A stretch of DNA of 49,513 nt from Phycisphaerae bacterium (GCA_026386805.1 JAPLMX010000255.1:1-49513), one strand, 5' to 3'; numbered from the stretch's first letter, positions 6,710 to 21,656 are shown. A program made the numbers and translations. The notes: generated by a model not told the origin, from the sequence alone.

Positions 6710-8782
6710 TTAGAAAAGAATAGCCTTCGCCACCTGGTCGGGCACCTTCTCATAGGTCATGGGTTCCATGGTGAAGCTCCCCCGACCGGCCGTAAGGCTC
6801 CGGATATCGCTCGAATACCCGAAAAGCTCCACCAGGGGCACCTTGGCATCGATGACCCGCATGTTGCCGTGAGTCCGGCAATCCAGGATCACGCCCCGTT
6901 TGGCCAGCAGATCCGCCTGGATCACACCGAAAGAAGACTCCGGAACGACCGCCTGGACCCTCATAACAGGCTCCAAAAGGACCGGACCGGCCTCTTTGAG
7001 GCCCTTATCGAAGGCGATGGCGGCCGCCTGCTCAAACGCCAAGTCTGAAGAGTCTACCGGATGGTAGGAGCCATCCACAAGGGTCGCCTTGACGCCAACG
7101 ATGGGATAGCCGGCCAAAACGCCGTTGCCGGTGGCCTCTTTGACGCCCCGCCCCACGGCGTTGGCGTACTCATGGGGTACTTTATCGGACGGTGCGTTGG
7201 CCTCGAACTCAACCCGAGGCATCCAGCGCCCCTGGTCATCCACCAGCGGCTTGACCTCCAGCACAACATGGCCGTATTGCCCTCGCCCACCTGTTTGGTG
7301 GATGAATTTGCCCTCCACCCTCGCCGTTCCTGTAATTGTCTCCTTGTAGGCGACCCTGGGCTTTCCCACCCGCACATCCACCTTCATGTCTTTGACGAGC
7401 TTGTGCTGGAGGATCTCCAGGTGGAGCTCCCCCATGCCGCTGATGACCGTCTGGCCCGTCTCCGGGTCCGTTTTGTACGAGAAGGTGGGGTCCTCGCGCC
7501 GCAGGGCTTCCAGGGCGTCGCCGAGCTTGGCCCGCTCGACGGCGGATCTCGGCTCGATCGACATCGTGATGACGGTCTGCGGGAAGCTGATGCTCGGCAG
7601 CACGATGGGTCTCTTCGGATCGCACAGGGTATCGCCCGTGAGCGTATGCCGCAGGCCCACCACGGCCACAATGTCCCCCGCGCGGGCCGAATCCAGGATT
7701 CTCCGCTCGTTGGCGTGCATCTCGAAGACCCGCATGATGTTCTCCCGCTCCTCGCGGGTAGGGTTCAGAACGCGGCTGTTCGTCTTGAGCGTGCCCTGGT
7801 AGAGCCGTAGAAAATAGAGGTCGCCGTGGGCATCCGTGATGATCTTGAAGGCGAGAGCCACCAAACTCCCGTCGGGGTCGCACTTCACCGGTATTTTCTT
7901 GGTTTCGTCGTCAGGCTTGTGCCCCACGATCGTCGGCCGTTCGACGGGCGAAGGCAGATACGCCACCACCCCGTCCAGCAGCCGCTGAATCCCGATGTAC
8001 TTCAGCGCCGAGCCGACAAAGACCGGGTTGAGCCTGTTTTCGAGCGTCCCTTTGCGGATCGCCCTTCGGATGACCTGCTCATCGGCCGCCGTATCGTTGA
8101 TGAAGGCCGCCATCAGCTCCTCGTCGTACTCGGCGACCATTTCAATCATTCGGGCCCGGCACTTTCTGGCTTTCTCAGCGTACTCCGGCGGAATGTCGGC
8201 CTCGTGAAACTTCGCGCCCAGCTCCTGAGTCTCATAAAACACGGCCTTCATCGCGATCAGATCGATAATGCCGGCAAACGAATCCTCCGCCCCGATCGGA
8301 ATCTCCACCGGAACCGCGTTGGCCAGCAGCTTGTCGTAGATGCTCTGGAGGCTCATCTCGAAATCCGCCCCCGTCTTGTCCATTTTGTTGATGAAACACA
8401 GACAGGGCAGCCCATATTTCTGGCCCTGGCGCCAGACGGTCTCGCTCTGCGCCTGCACTCCCTCGCTGCCGTCGAACACCGCGACGGCGCCATCGAGCAC
8501 CCGCAACGACCTCTCGACCTCCGCGGTAAAGTCAATGTGTCCGGGCGTGTCAATCAAGTTGATATCGAAGCCCTTCCACGGACATTTCGTGGCGGCCGAC
8601 GTGATCGTGATCCCCCGCCGCTGCTCTTCTTCCAGATAATCCATGACGGCGGTGCCTTCATGGACCTCCCCCATCTTGTGCGTCTTTCCTGTATAATACA
8701 GGATGCGCTCCGTAACCGTCGTCTTGCCGGCATCGATGTTCGCCATGATGCCGATGTTGCGTATTTGGTCCAGACTTCCCAT
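6710..8782 (-). CDS. fusA: Elongation factor G
   Basis: Ribosomal translocase GTPase, 690 residues, in five-domain EF-G order. The P-loop reads ANIDAGKTT (14-22), switch I ends in [14 protein letters not shown]3 is DTPGHIDF (catalytic His82), and G4 is NKMD. Domain IV contains [18 protein letters not shown]. Position 15 is Asn where most EF-Gs have His (A-H-I-D-A-G-K-T). Planctomycetes often carry several EF-G paralogues (spdEFG1/2), and this may be one of that type (inference). It follows rpsG but is separated from it by an intrinsic terminator. Confidence 0.96.
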   Translation of the reverse strand: MGSLDQIRNIGIMANIDAGKTTVTERILYYTGKTHKMGEVHEGTAVMDYLEEEQRRGITITSAATKCPWKGFDINLIDTPGHIDFTAEVERSLRVLDGAVAVFDGSEGVQAQSETVWRQGQKYGLPCLCFINKMDKTGADFEMSLQSIYDKLLANAVPVEIPIGAEDSFAGIIDLIAMKAVFYETQELGAKFHEADIPPEYAEKARKCRARMIEMVAEYDEELMAAFINDTAADEQVIRRAIRKGTLENRLNPVFVGSALKYIGIQRLLDGVVAYLPSPVERPTIVGHKPDDETKKIPVKCDPDGSLVALAFKIITDAHGDLYFLRLYQGTLKTNSRVLNPTREERENIMRVFEMHANERRILDSARAGDIVAVVGLRHTLTGDTLCDPKRPIVLPSISFPQTVITMSIEPRSAVERAKLGDALEALRREDPTFSYKTDPETGQTVISGMGELHLEILQHKLVKDMKVDVRVGKPRVAYKETITGTARVEGKFIHQTGGRGQYGHVVLEVKPLVDDQGRWMPRVEFEANAPSDKVPHEYANAVGRGVKEATGNGVLAGYPIVGVKATLVDGSYHPVDSSDLAFEQAAAIAFDKGLKEAGPVLLEPVMRVQAVVPESSFGVIQADLLAKRGVILDCRTHGNMRVIDAKVPLVELFGYSSDIRSLTAGRGSFTMEPMTYEKVPDQVAKAILF

Positions 8783-8813
8783 GGCCGGGGACTTCTACCT
8801 TTCGTCTCCACAT

Positions 8814-8855
8814 AAAAAAACTGCCACGATCCTCACCGGAGTCGACCGTGGCAGT
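8814..8855 (-). terminator. Intrinsic terminator/attenuator between rpsG and fusA
   Basis: On the minus strand ACTGCCACG (8847-8855) pairs perfectly with CGTGGCAGT (8820-8828), a 9-bp GC-rich stem, followed directly by a run of seven T. This is a textbook Rho-independent terminator. It lies 16 bases beyond the rpsG stop and 32 bases before the fusA start, with no obvious promoter between it and fusA. Confidence 0.85.
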
Positions 8856-8871
8856 ATAATGGCTGCGGGTT

Positions 8872-9345
8872 TTACCAGGCGAAGTGCGCAAACGCCTTGT
8901 TCGCCTCGGCCATGCGATGCACGTTCTCCCGCATCGTCATGGCTCCTCCCGTCCTATTGTAGGCGTCCGTCAACTCGGCGGCCAGCCGCTGACTCATGGG
9001 CTTGCCCTTCTTGCCGCGCGCGGACGAAAGGAGCCACCGGAACGCCAGGGATTGCTGCCGCTTCGGGTTCACCTGCATCGGAACCTGGTAACTGGCGCCG
9101 CCAACCCGCTTGCTGCGGACTTCCAGCGCCGGTTTCACGTTGTTGATCGCGGTCTCGAAGATCTCCAGCGGCGTTACGTCCTTGATCTTCTCGGACACAA
9201 TGGCCATCGCGCCGTAGAAGACGTTCTGCGCCGCCGTCTTCTTGCCGCCCCACATCATGCAATTGATGAACTTGGAGACCAGCTTGCTGTTGTACTTCGA
9301 ATCCGGTTTCAGTCCCTCAGTGGACGCTGTGAACTTTTTAGCCAT
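8872..9345 (-). CDS. rpsG: 30S ribosomal protein S7
   Basis: Small-subunit head organiser that contacts E-site tRNA. It has 157 residues, containing DSKYNSKLVSKFINCMMWGG, KKTAAQNVFYGAM, ALEVRSKRVGGASYQVPMQV, and the C-terminal RMAEANKAFAHFAW. Normal length. It lies 54 bp after rpsL, and its stop is followed by an intrinsic terminator. Confidence 0.97.
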   Translation of the reverse strand: MAKKFTASTEGLKPDSKYNSKLVSKFINCMMWGGKKTAAQNVFYGAMAIVSEKIKDVTPLEIFETAINNVKPALEVRSKRVGGASYQVPMQVNPKRQQSLAFRWLLSSARGKKGKPMSQRLAAELTDAYNRTGGAMTMRENVHRMAEANKAFAHFAW

Positions 9346-9399
9346 AGCACTTTACGCTCTCTATCCTCTCAAACCACTTCGATCTGCGCCAAAGGTTCT

Positions 9400-9774
9400 C
9401 TACTTTTTTGCCCTCTTGGCACCGTATTTGCTCCTGCCTTGCTGCCGGCCGGCCACACCGGCACAGTCCAACACACCGCGAACGATGTGATAGCGAACAC
9501 CGGGCAAGTCCCGGACGCGGCCGCCCCGGATGAGCACGGTGCTATGCTCCTGCAGGTTGTGGTCGACGCCCGGGATATACGCGGTCACCTCTTTGCCGCT
9601 GGAGAGCCGGACACGCGCCACTTTTCGCAGAGCGGAGTTCGGCTTCTTCGGGGTCTGTGTCCTGACGATCAGGCATACGCCCCGCCTCTGCGGCGAGCCG
9701 CTGATATCGGACACACGTTTCTTCTTCTTAGAAGCGATTCTCGGTTTTCGCACTAACTGGTTGATCGTCGGCAT
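9400..9774 (-). CDS. rpsL: 30S ribosomal protein S12
   Basis: Decoding-centre protein, 124 residues from the ATG at 9774 ([19 protein letters not shown]). The frame opens earlier but S12 starts here in nearly all bacteria. The decoding loop [20 protein letters not shown] and the [16 protein letters not shown] segment are intact, with lysines at the classic streptomycin-determinant positions. Downstream of rpoC by 33 bp and followed by rpsG. Confidence 0.97.
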   Translation of the reverse strand: MPTINQLVRKPRIASKKKKRVSDISGSPQRRGVCLIVRTQTPKKPNSALRKVARVRLSSGKEVTAYIPGVDHNLQEHSTVLIRGGRVRDLPGVRYHIVRGVLDCAGVAGRQQGRSKYGAKRAKK

Positions 9775-9807
9775 ACATTCAATCTCAATCAAAACCCACA
9801 AAAACGG

Positions 9808-12800
9808 TTACTCGATGCCAAGCACTTCCTTGATCCTGCTCTCGGCCTTGGCTTCGACATCAACGGCCTTCTTTTCCTTGACACCTTCCAACTCCTTCGG
9901 CATCGGGGCCTGCGCCAGATGCTTGACCCGCATCTCCAGGTTCGGCTTGAACGCCGTCCCGGCCGGGATCAGGTGTCCCAGGATCACATTTTCCTTCAAA
10001 CCGTGCAATTCATCCACTCTACCAGCCAGCGCGGCCTCCGTCAACACCTTTGTTGTTTCCTGGAAGCTCGCGGCCGCGATAAAGCTGTCCGACCACAGCG
10101 AAGCCTTGGTGATGCCCAGCAGCAGCGTCTTGGCCGTGGCGGGCTTGGGCTTGCGGCCCTTGGCGGGCGTGCCGCTCAGCGCCTCGACCTTCTCGTTCAT
10201 CCGGGCCAGCTCTTTCTTGTCGATGACCTGGTTCTCCTGGAGCTCCGCCACATCGCCCGGGCTGACGATCTTGATGCTGTTGGTCAACCGGTCGTTTTCC
10301 TTTCGGAAGACAAACTTGTCGGACACCTCGCCGGGCAAGAACGTGCTGTCGCCAACCGCATCGATCTCCACCTTTCGCATCATCTGCGAAATGATGATCT
10401 CGACGTGCTTGTCGTTGATATTCACGTTCTGCGAACGATAGACGTTCTGAATTTCGCCGATCAGGTATCTCTGGAGCGCCTCTTCGCCTTTGATCCGGAG
10501 GATATCGTGCGGCACCAGCGGGCCGTCCGTCAGGGCGTCGCCCGCTTCGATGGTATCGCCCGTGTGAACGTTCAGGTGCCGATCGCGCGGGACGTGGTGC
10601 TCCTTCTCCATGCCGCTCTCGCTGCGAATGATGATCGTCATCTTGCCCTTGCGCTTATCGCTGTGCAGCTCGACGCGTCCGCTGATCTCGGCCATCACGG
10701 CCGGGTCTTTGGGCTTACGGGCCTCGAAGACTTCCGTGACGCGCGGCAGACCACCGGTGATATCCTGGGTTCCGCCCGTCGCTCTGGGCTGGTGGGCGAG
10801 CAACTGGCCGGCCTGGACTGCCTCGCCCTCGACCACTTCGATTCTCGCCCCGGCGGGCAGATAGTGCACATCCAGAATCTTGCCCTTGGCGTCCTCGATC
10901 ATGATCTGCGGGTGCTTGTCGCCCTTGTGCTCGATCACGACCGGCCGCTGGACGATCTTGGCCTCCGCGTCCTTGTCCTTGCCCTTCTTCGCCGCCTTCG
11001 TGCGCAGCTCTTCGGTCTGGACCGTCTCGCCTTCGATGATATCGACGAAACGGATGACACCCCCGATCTCAGCCAAAATCGGGGTCCGGTGCGGATCCCA
11101 CTGGAACAGGATCGTGCCGGCCTTGACGGTCTGACCATCCGGCACGAGAAGGATACCGCCGTAAGGCACCTTGAACTTGTCCAATTCCCGGTCCTTCTGG
11201 TCCAACAGCACGATTTCGCCGTTGCGCTTGAGCGCCACGATCATGGTCGAGCCGTCGTCCCGCTTGAGGGACACGGCGTTGACGTCGCGATACCGGACCT
11301 TGCCCGTGTGGGTGGCTTCCTGCTCGCGCTCGAGGATCGCTCGCGACGCGATGCCGCCGGTGTGGAAGGTACGAAGGGTAAGTTGCGTGCCGGGCTCACC
11401 GATGGACTGGGCCGCCACGATTCCCACGGCCGCCCCTTCCTCGACCAATTGGCCGGTGCTCATGTCCCAGCCGTGGCACTTCGCACACACGCCGACCGGG
11501 CTGTCGCAGGTCAACGGGCTTCGGACCCGGATGGCGTCCAGGCCCAGTGCCTCGATCTTGTGCGCGATCTCGTGCGTGATCACTTCGTTCTCATGCACGA
11601 TCATCTCATCGGTGATCGGGTTGCGGATGTTGTCCCGGGCCGTGCGACCGATGATCAGTTGCGACAACGGGATATCGACCTGATCGCCACGGCTGATGCT
11701 GGTCTTGGTGATCCCTTGCAGGGTTCCGCAGTCCCGCTCGATGATGATCACGTTCTGTGCCACGTCGATGAGCTTGCGGGTCAGGTAGCCGGAGTTGGCC
11801 GTCTTGAGGGCCGTATCCGCCAAACCCTTACGGGCACCGTGGGTCGAGCTGAAGTATTCCAGAACCGTCAGACCCTCGCGGAAGTTCGACTTGATCGGCG
11901 TCTCGATGATCTCGCCGCTGGGCTTGGCCATCAAGGCTCGCATGCCGGCGAGTTGCTGAATCTGGTCGATGCTGCCGCGCGCCCCGGAATCCGTCATCAG
12001 ATAGATCGGGTTCAGATAGGGCGTTCCGTCCTCGTTGGTGTCTTCTTTCAGGCCGCGAATCATCTCGTTGGTCACGGCCACGCGGGCATTCGTCCAAGCA
12101 TCGATGACCTGGTTGTACCGCTCACGCTCGGTCAGGACGCCGTCTTCATAGTTCTTCTGGATTTTGCCGACGCGCTTTTCCGTTTCCGCGATGATCTCGG
12201 GCTTCTTCAGCGGGATTTTCAGGTCGGTCAGGCCGAAGCTCAGGCCCGCGAGCGTCGCATACCGGAAGCCCAGGTCCTTGACCCGGTCGAGGAGACCGAT
12301 CGTCTCGGCGCCCCCGGAGTACACGAAGCAGTCGCTGATGACCTGGCTGAGCTTCTTCTGCGCCATCGTCATGTTGTAGAATGGCATGCCCTTGGGCAGA
12401 ATATCGTTGAAAATGCACCGGCCGACCGTGGTCTCGACCACGTACATCTTGCCGTCCTCGCCGATCGTCTTGACCTCTCCGAGCTTCTCTTTGAGCAGCC
12501 GATGAGAGATACGAACGCGAATTTTCTCGTGCAACTCCACCTTGCCGACGTCGTGGGCCATCATGGCCTCATGGGTGTCGTGGAACAGCCGGGGCTTACG
12601 CTTTGGTTGTGCCGCCGGCGTGCCGGCCGGCCTCAGGTCATCCAGGATCACGGTCAAATAGTAATTGCCTATCACCATGTCCTGCGACGGCCCCACCATG
12701 GGCGAGCCATTCGCCGGCGAGAAGATGTTGCTCGTCGTCATCATCAGGACGTGCGTTTCCGCCTGCGCTTCAACGCTCAACGGAAGATGCACGGCCATCT

Positions 12801-14178
12801 GGTCGCCGTCGAAGTCAGCGTTGAAGCCCTTGCAGGCCAGGGGGTGCAGCATGATCGCGTTGCCTTCGACCAGAACGGGCTCGAACGCCTGAACGCCCAT
12901 GCGGTGCAGCGTCGGGGCTCGGTTCAGCAGCACCGGGTGCTGGTGAATGACCTCTTCGAGGATGTCCCAGACCTGCTCATCGCGGCGTTCGATCATCCGC
13001 TTGGCGCTTTTGATCGTGTCCGCGTAGCCGTGCTGCTTGAGATTGCGAATGATGAAGGGCTGGTACAACTCCAGCGCGATCTTCTTCGGAAGCCCGCACT
13101 GGTACAACTGCAGGTCGGGGCCGACGACGATGACCGAGCGAGCCGAGTAATCCACGCGTTTGCCGAGGAGGTTCTCGCGGAACCGCCCCTGCTTGCCCTT
13201 GATCATGTCGGTCAGCGACTTGAGCGGCCGGTTGTTGCTGCCCAGGACCGGCCGGCGGCACCGGCCGTTGTCCAGCAGGGAATCCACCGCCTGCTGAAGC
13301 ATGCGCTTTTCATTGCGGATAATGACTTCCGGGGCGTTGAGATCGATCAGCTTCTTGAGACGGTTGTTCCGGTTGATGATGCGCCGGTAGAGATCGTTCA
13401 GATCGCTCGTCGCGAAGTTGTCCCTCTCCAGCAGGACCAGGGGGCGAAGGTCCGGCGGAATCACCGGGACCGCCTCCAGGACCATCCATTCCGCCTTGTT
13501 GCTGCTGTTTTTGATCTCATTGATGGTCTTAAGCCGCTTGGTCAGATCCCGGATCTTCTGCTTGCTGTTCGTCTTGGCGATGGCCTTTCGCAGGTGGCCA
13601 CTCAGCCCATCCATGTCCAGGGCTTCCAGCAGCGACTTGATCGCTTCGGCGCCCATGGAGGCCTTGAACGAGTTGCCGTACTGGCTGCCGGCCTCGCGGT
13701 AATCATCCTCGCTCAGGAGCTGCCCCGCCTTCAGACCGGTCGTTCCCGGATCGGTGACCACGTAGTCCTGAAAATAGATGACCTTCTCAAGGTCGGAGCT
13801 CTTCATCCCCAGGATCGTGCCCAGCCGGTTGGGGATCGACTTGAAGAACCAGATGTGCAGGACCGGCGCCGCCAGATTGATATGGCCCATGCGCTTGCGC
13901 CGCACGCGGCTGTGGGTCACCTTGACGCCGCAACGGTCGCAGATGATCCCCTTGAACTTCGTGCCCTTGTACTTGCCGCAGGCGCACTCCCAGTCGCGCT
14001 CCGGCCCGAAAATACGCTCGCAGAACAGACCGTCCTTTTCCGGCCGGTACGTCCGGTAGTTAATCGTCTCGGGCTTGCGGACTTCCCCAAAGGACCAACT
14101 CCGAATGTCATTCGGGCTGGCCAACGAGATCTTGACCGAACCGTAATCATTAATTCGATCGTAGATATTTCCCAACAT
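9808..14178 (-). CDS. rpoC: DNA-directed RNA polymerase subunit beta-prime
   Basis: Catalytic subunit of RNA polymerase, 1,456 residues. The N-terminal zinc site uses C65, C67, C80 and C83 (CACGKYKG...CDRCG). The active-site NADFDGDQM is at 453-460 with its three Mg-binding aspartates. The bridge-helix/trigger-loop region is recognisable ([18 protein letters not shown]), as is the second zinc site ([11 protein letters not shown]). It lies 36 bp downstream of rpoB. A very long antisense frame covers almost all of it and is a GC codon-bias shadow. Confidence 0.98.
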   Translation of the reverse strand: MLGNIYDRINDYGSVKISLASPNDIRSWSFGEVRKPETINYRTYRPEKDGLFCERIFGPERDWECACGKYKGTKFKGIICDRCGVKVTHSRVRRKRMGHINLAAPVLHIWFFKSIPNRLGTILGMKSSDLEKVIYFQDYVVTDPGTTGLKAGQLLSEDDYREAGSQYGNSFKASMGAEAIKSLLEALDMDGLSGHLRKAIAKTNSKQKIRDLTKRLKTINEIKNSSNKAEWMVLEAVPVIPPDLRPLVLLERDNFATSDLNDLYRRIINRNNRLKKLIDLNAPEVIIRNEKRMLQQAVDSLLDNGRCRRPVLGSNNRPLKSLTDMIKGKQGRFRENLLGKRVDYSARSVIVVGPDLQLYQCGLPKKIALELYQPFIIRNLKQHGYADTIKSAKRMIERRDEQVWDILEEVIHQHPVLLNRAPTLHRMGVQAFEPVLVEGNAIMLHPLACKGFNADFDGDQMAVHLPLSVEAQAETHVLMMTTSNIFSPANGSPMVGPSQDMVIGNYYLTVILDDLRPAGTPAAQPKRKPRLFHDTHEAMMAHDVGKVELHEKIRVRISHRLLKEKLGEVKTIGEDGKMYVVETTVGRCIFNDILPKGMPFYNMTMAQKKLSQVISDCFVYSGGAETIGLLDRVKDLGFRYATLAGLSFGLTDLKIPLKKPEIIAETEKRVGKIQKNYEDGVLTERERYNQVIDAWTNARVAVTNEMIRGLKEDTNEDGTPYLNPIYLMTDSGARGSIDQIQQLAGMRALMAKPSGEIIETPIKSNFREGLTVLEYFSSTHGARKGLADTALKTANSGYLTRKLIDVAQNVIIIERDCGTLQGITKTSISRGDQVDIPLSQLIIGRTARDNIRNPITDEMIVHENEVITHEIAHKIEALGLDAIRVRSPLTCDSPVGVCAKCHGWDMSTGQLVEEGAAVGIVAAQSIGEPGTQLTLRTFHTGGIASRAILEREQEATHTGKVRYRDVNAVSLKRDDGSTMIVALKRNGEIVLLDQKDRELDKFKVPYGGILLVPDGQTVKAGTILFQWDPHRTPILAEIGGVIRFVDIIEGETVQTEELRTKAAKKGKDKDAEAKIVQRPVVIEHKGDKHPQIMIEDAKGKILDVHYLPAGARIEVVEGEAVQAGQLLAHQPRATGGTQDITGGLPRVTEVFEARKPKDPAVMAEISGRVELHSDKRKGKMTIIIRSESGMEKEHHVPRDRHLNVHTGDTIEAGDALTDGPLVPHDILRIKGEEALQRYLIGEIQNVYRSQNVNINDKHVEIIISQMMRKVEIDAVGDSTFLPGEVSDKFVFRKENDRLTNSIKIVSPGDVAELQENQVIDKKELARMNEKVEALSGTPAKGRKPKPATAKTLLLGITKASLWSDSFIAAASFQETTKVLTEAALAGRVDELHGLKENVILGHLIPAGTAFKPNLEMRVKHLAQAPMPKELEGVKEKKAVDVEAKAESRIKEVLGIE

Positions 14179-14214
14179 GTAAAGCCCCCTTATGGACTCT
14201 GAATTCGACTCGAC

Positions 14215-17973
<3,759 letters not shown>

Positions 17974-18067
17974 CTAATGCTCCTATGGTAAGACAGTAAA
18001 TCTCGCGTCTATGAGTCCGTGTGTCGGCGCATACTCCGTATCTTTACTCACAAGAGGCGGCCCTGGT

Positions 18068-18475
18068 TCACTTGATTTCAACGGCGGCCCCGGCGGCTTC
18101 CAACTGCTTCTTGGCGGTCTCGGCGTCTTCCTTGCTCAGACCTTCCTTCACCGGCTTGGGAACGCCGTCCACCAGCTCTTTCGCTTCTTTGAGGCCCAGA
18201 CCGGTCAGGGCCCGGACTTCCTTGATGACCTGAATCTTTTTCTCGCCGAAGCTCGTGAGGATCACGTCGAAGGTGGACTTCTCGGGGACCGCTTCCGCCA
18301 CCGCACCGCCAGCCGCCAGACCCGCCATCATCACGGCCGCGCCGGCCGCAGGCTCGATCCCGTACACCTCTTTCAGGTAATCCGCCAGCTCCTTGGCCTG
18401 CATCAGCGTCAACGCGACGATTTTGTCACCCAGTTCCTTCACCTGACCGCTCCACGTTCTGCCTTCATCTGCCAT
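18068..18475 (-). CDS. rplL: 50S ribosomal protein L7/L12
   Basis: Stalk protein that recruits translational GTPases. I use the ATG at 18475 ([20 protein letters not shown]), which has AGGAG 9 bases upstream; 135 residues. The N-terminal dimerisation helix is followed by an Ala/Gly-rich hinge ([18 protein letters not shown]) and the C-terminal domain [20 protein letters not shown], with [20 protein letters not shown]. Separated from rplJ by ~150 bp that contain a CRISPR-repeat-like hairpin. Confidence 0.96.
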   Translation of the reverse strand: MADEGRTWSGQVKELGDKIVALTLMQAKELADYLKEVYGIEPAAGAAVMMAGLAAGGAVAEAVPEKSTFDVILTSFGEKKIQVIKEVRALTGLGLKEAKELVDGVPKPVKEGLSKEDAETAKKQLEAAGAAVEIK

Positions 18476-18582
18476 GGACATACACTCCTGTACCATCAAT
18501 GCCTGGTGGTAGCCGGGACTCCGTCGTCTCGTTTAACCCTATTCGGGACAGCCACCGAAGCTGTTTATAGAAATCAATGATT

Positions 18583-18614
18583 GTTTTGACTCACACCCGC
18601 CTGGTACGGGTGAC
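18583..18614 (-). repeat. Solo CRISPR-repeat-like hairpin, copy 2 (rplJ-rplL gap)
   Basis: Exactly 32 bp on the plus strand: GTTTTGACTC, ACACCCGC, CTGGT, ACGGGTGAC. The stem is CACCCG(C)/(A)CGGGTG, with one position weaker than in copy 1. It lies 11 bp downstream of the rplJ stop, and the orientation is the same as in the other copies relative to transcription. Confidence 0.75.
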
Positions 18615-18625
18615 AATAGACATGC

Positions 18626-19171
18626 TCAGGCCGCTTGTTTTTCCGCTGGTTCTTCCGCTTTTTCGCTGATGCTTTTGAGGCACCCGGCAATAACCCCGGC
18701 CGGTCCCATCACCGCGCCGGCCACCCGCGCCCCGGGTGACAGGACGCAGGACACAACTCGGCCCCGCAACTCGGCCCGCGTCGGCATCCTGGACAGCTCC
18801 TCGACGCCCTTGCCGGCAAACAGGACCCCGTCGACGAACGCGCCCTTGACCTCAATAGCCTTGACCTTCCTCACCCAGACAAGCATTTCCTTGGCAACAT
18901 CGACGATGCTGTCACCCCCGTAAACCACCGCACATGGCCCACTCAAGAGCTGCGCCGCCCCTTCCATCTTCCGCTCACGCAACGCTCTCGCGAACAGAGA
19001 ATTCTTGACCACGAGCATGCGGATGCCTTTTTCCTTGAGCCCGCCCCGCATCACGTTGTTGGCGACGCCCCCCACCCCCTTCGTGCTGACAACCAGAAAA
19101 TCCTGGATGTTCTCGTCGCTGATCCTCTTCTCCAGTTGTGCCTGCACCAATTGCTTTACGTATTTGCTCAT
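18626..19171 (-). CDS. rplJ: 50S ribosomal protein L10
   Basis: Stalk base protein that anchors L7/L12 dimers; 181 residues from the ATG at 19171 ([18 protein letters not shown]), preceded by GGGAG. The family core [40 protein letters not shown] and [19 protein letters not shown] is clear. The C-terminal helix binding L12 ends EEPAEKQAA. Flanked on both sides by CRISPR-repeat-like hairpins. Confidence 0.95.
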   Translation of the reverse strand: MSKYVKQLVQAQLEKRISDENIQDFLVVSTKGVGGVANNVMRGGLKEKGIRMLVVKNSLFARALRERKMEGAAQLLSGPCAVVYGGDSIVDVAKEMLVWVRKVKAIEVKGAFVDGVLFAGKGVEELSRMPTRAELRGRVVSCVLSPGARVAGAVMGPAGVIAGCLKSISEKAEEPAEKQAA

Positions 19172-19208
19172 CGTATCTCCCGTGGTTTGCTGATCTGTTC
19201 GTTTGCTG

Positions 19209-19240
19209 GTTCCAATCCACACCCGCCCGGTGCGGACGAC
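19209..19240 (-). repeat. Solo CRISPR-repeat-like hairpin, copy 3 (rplA-rplJ gap)
   Basis: 32 bp on the plus strand: GTTCCAATCC, ACACCCGC, CCGGT, GCGGACGAC. The 3' end GACGAC and the 5' GTT-x-CAATCC again follow the type I-C repeat layout. It lies between the rplA stop (19254) and the rplJ start (19171). Confidence 0.75.
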
Positions 19241-19253
19241 AGGGCACGCCGCG

Positions 19254-19931
19254 TTAGACGCTCACCTCGACGGCCGGACTCATCGTCGCCGACAGGCAGG
19301 CTTTACGGATGTAGATGCCCTTCGCGGAAGCGGGCTTGACCCGTTTGATGTGGTTGACAAACGCCTCGATGTTCTCCACGAGTTTCTTCTTGTCGAAGCT
19401 TTGCTTGCCGACAGCGGCATGGATGTTACCACCGGCGTCATTGCGGAACTCGATCTTGCCAGCCGTGAACTCCGCCACGGCCGTGGCCACGTCATCCGTC
19501 ACGGTCCCGTTCTTGGGCGAAGGCATCTTGCCCTGGGGACCCAGGACCCGGCCCAGCTTGCCGACCTTGCCCATGACCTTCGGCGAGGCGATGGCCACGT
19601 CGAAGTCCGCCCAGCCGTCGATGACCTTCTTGACCAGCTCATCGACGCCGGCTTCGATCGCCCCGGCCTTCTTCGCCGCCTCCACCTGGGAGTCGTCGCA
19701 GAACGCGATGACCTTCTTCTGCTTGCCCACCCCATGCGGCAGGGACAGGGAGCCGCGCACCAGTTGGTCCGTCTGTTTGGGATCGATCCCCAGCAGCAGC
19801 ACGCACTCGACCGTCTGGTCGAATTTGACGCCCTTGAACGACTTGACCTTGTCCACGCCCTGATCCAGGCTCAGCGGTCCTTCGCTGACCTGCTCGGCCT
19901 CTTTCGTGTATCGTTTGCTCCTCGGCTTCAT
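19254..19931 (-). CDS. rplA: 50S ribosomal protein L1
   Basis: L1-stalk protein that guides deacylated tRNA from the E site; in E. coli it represses the L11-L1 operon (family knowledge). The 225 residues include [40 protein letters not shown], the [20 protein letters not shown] signature and TADDVATAV-like [20 protein letters not shown]. Starts [14 protein letters not shown]. It follows rplK by 47 bp. Confidence 0.97.
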   Translation of the reverse strand: MKPRSKRYTKEAEQVSEGPLSLDQGVDKVKSFKGVKFDQTVECVLLLGIDPKQTDQLVRGSLSLPHGVGKQKKVIAFCDDSQVEAAKKAGAIEAGVDELVKKVIDGWADFDVAIASPKVMGKVGKLGRVLGPQGKMPSPKNGTVTDDVATAVAEFTAGKIEFRNDAGGNIHAAVGKQSFDKKKLVENIEAFVNHIKRVKPASAKGIYIRKACLSATMSPAVEVSV

Positions 19932-19978
19932 ACTCGCAATCTCACTTTATTCCCACAAGCGATCAAGAATTCAAATCC

Positions 19979-20404
19979 TCAATCGACGACTTCGATTCCC
20001 ATGCTTCGCGCGGTTCCACGAATGATTTTCTCGGCCTGCGATAGATCGTACGCGTTCAGGTCCTTGGCCTTCGTCTCGGCGATCTTGCGGACCTGTGCGG
20101 CGGTCACTTCGCCGACCTTCTCCTTGTTCGGCGTACCGCTGCCCTTGGCCACGTCCGCCGCCTGCTTGAGCAGCACGGCCGCCGGGGGACTCTTGACCTC
20201 GAATGTGAAACTCCGGTCGGTGTACACCGTGATCACCACCGGCACGATCATTCCATTCATCTCCCGGGTTCGTTCGTTGAACTGAGACACGAACTGCCCA
20301 ATATTCACGCCGTGTTGGCCAAGAGCCGGTCCGATCGGCGGAGCCGGGGTGGCCTTTCCGCCGGGGGCCTGCAACTTGATCTGTTTCGCGATTTCTTTTG
20401 CCAT
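19979..20404 (-). CDS. rplK: 50S ribosomal protein L11
   Basis: GTPase-associated-centre protein; 141 residues, the normal length. The N-terminus [20 protein letters not shown] followed by [19 protein letters not shown] and the rRNA-binding C-terminal domain ([40 protein letters not shown]) are diagnostic. The start is at 20404. A CRISPR-repeat-like hairpin lies immediately upstream, between nusG and this gene. Confidence 0.97.
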   Translation of the reverse strand: MAKEIAKQIKLQAPGGKATPAPPIGPALGQHGVNIGQFVSQFNERTREMNGMIVPVVITVYTDRSFTFEVKSPPAAVLLKQAADVAKGSGTPNKEKVGEVTAAQVRKIAETKAKDLNAYDLSQAEKIIRGTARSMGIEVVD

Positions 20405-20422
20405 CTTCTACCCTTGTCGTTT

Positions 20423-20454
20423 TTTTCAATCCACACCCGCGTCGAGCGGGTGAC
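20423..20454 (-). repeat. Solo CRISPR-repeat-like hairpin, copy 4 (nusG-rplK gap)
   Basis: 32 bp on the plus strand: TTTTCAATCC, ACACCCGC, GTCGA, GCGGGTGAC. The stem CACCCGC/GCGGGTG is perfect while the loop differs from the other copies, so the structure rather than the loop is conserved. It lies between the nusG stop (20484) and the rplK start (20404). Confidence 0.8.
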
Positions 20455-20483
20455 TGACCCACACCACCCCCGCCATCCTTGCG

Positions 20484-21026
20484 CTACACCTTCTCGATTT
20501 GCCAATACTCGATGTCGAGCGGCGTACTACGCCCGAAGATCGTCACAATGACGTTGACGATGCCGCGCTCCGAGTCGATCGCATCGACCGTGCCCTCGAA
20601 GTTCTCGAACGCCCCTTCTCGAATCTTGATATGGTCGCCCTTTTGAAACTCGACCTTGATGCTGGGGGCCTCTTCGGGCTTCTCCGCCTCGAGCAGCATC
20701 TTGGCCACATCCGTGTCCCGCATCGCGGTCGGGATCCCCTCGGTGCCGATGAAATCGCCCACGCCGCCGGTGCCCTTGATCAGGAACCACGCCTTCTCCG
20801 GCACCCGGCCGTCCTCGGTCGTCTCCATCTCCATGAACACGTACCCGGGGTACAACTTGCGACGGTGGACCGTCTGCTTGCCGGCGCGTATGCGCTTGAT
20901 CTGCTCGGTCGGCACTTCGACCCGGCCGATCACGTCGTTCAAGGCCTCTTGCTCCACCTTGCGAGCGAGGGCCTCCCGGACCTGCATCTCTTTGTTTGCC
21001 GCAACTCTTAGAACGTACCATCGCAT
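20484..21026 (-). CDS. nusG: Transcription termination/antitermination factor NusG
   Basis: Binds RNA polymerase and couples it to Rho or the ribosome. Start at the ATG at 21026 (MRWYVLRVAANKEMQVREAL), 180 residues. The NGN domain contains PGYVFMEMETTEDG, and the C-terminal KOW domain reads FQKGDHIKIREGAFENFEGT then VDAIDSERGIVNVIVTIFGR. Located between secE and rplK as in most bacteria. Confidence 0.96.
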   Translation of the reverse strand: MRWYVLRVAANKEMQVREALARKVEQEALNDVIGRVEVPTEQIKRIRAGKQTVHRRKLYPGYVFMEMETTEDGRVPEKAWFLIKGTGGVGDFIGTEGIPTAMRDTDVAKMLLEAEKPEEAPSIKVEFQKGDHIKIREGAFENFEGTVDAIDSERGIVNVIVTIFGRSTPLDIEYWQIEKV

Positions 21027-21150
21027 TTGAGAATCTTCAACACCCGATGAACGTGCACTTATCCTTTCGGGCTCGCGCCCACGCACCTTTCGCCGTTTCC
21101 ATGAGTCGGCGGGCTTGGACCCCGATCCGCATTCCCGGGGCCGGCCCGGC

Positions 21151-21534
21151 TCACCCGATCAGCACCTGGAACACCAACTGGAACACGAAATCCGTCGTGC
21201 CCAGCAGGGCGGCCATGAACAACACAACGATGATGACCACGAACGTCGAGACGGCGATCTCCTTGCGGCTGGACCAGTTCACCTTCTTGAGCTCGCCTTC
21301 GGCCGCGATCAGAAAATCCGCCGCCGCTGGTTTGTTCAGCAGCCAGTACATACAGGCCGACAGTCCCACGAGAATCACCGTCGGAACCATCGTCGAGATC
21401 CACAGGCTCACATCGGAAGCCGTCAGCATCTCATAGAGCCGGTAACACCCGGCGGCCACGATGACCCCTGCGGTGAAACCACTGCCCAGTCGTGTATATT
21501 TGCCCTGTCCCGGTTTATATATCTGCGTAAGCAT
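21151..21534 (-). CDS. secE: Preprotein translocase subunit SecE
   Basis: Inner-membrane subunit of SecYEG, 127 residues. Three hydrophobic spans are visible (about 18-33, 45-65 and 95-120), rather than the single span of short SecE. The conserved amphipathic/cytoplasmic segment is FLIAAEGELKKVNWSSRKEI, followed by the last membrane helix AVSTFVVIIVVLFMAALLG. It lies upstream of nusG and downstream of tRNA-Trp. Confidence 0.92.
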   Translation of the reverse strand: MLTQIYKPGQGKYTRLGSGFTAGVIVAAGCYRLYEMLTASDVSLWISTMVPTVILVGLSACMYWLLNKPAAADFLIAAEGELKKVNWSSRKEIAVSTFVVIIVVLFMAALLGTTDFVFQLVFQVLIG

Positions 21535-21582
21535 AATCGGTCCTGTTTAACACGCGGCGTTGGCACGGCCATGGGCCAACAT

Positions 21583-21656
21583 CACGCCAGGAGGGAATCG
21601 AACCCCCAACCTTCGGTTTTGGAGACCGATGCTCTACCAAGTTGAGCTACTGGCGT
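21583..21656 (-). tRNA. tRNA-Trp (anticodon CCA)
   Basis: 74-nt cloverleaf on the minus strand. The 7-bp acceptor stem pairs ACGCCAG with CTGGCGT, with discriminator G. The anticodon arm is TCGGT-CTCCAAA-ACCGA, giving CCA. The D-arm contains AGCTCAACTTGGTAGAGC and the T-arm GGGGG-TTCGATT-CCCTC. No CCA tail is encoded. Placing tRNA-Trp between rpmG and secE is common in bacteria. Confidence 0.97.

Noticed and set aside
9919..14202. 1,427-codon frame antisense to rpoC
   Set aside because: It mirrors rpoC almost end to end and has no recognisable domains. Long antisense frames are expected from the GC-rich third positions of rpoC.
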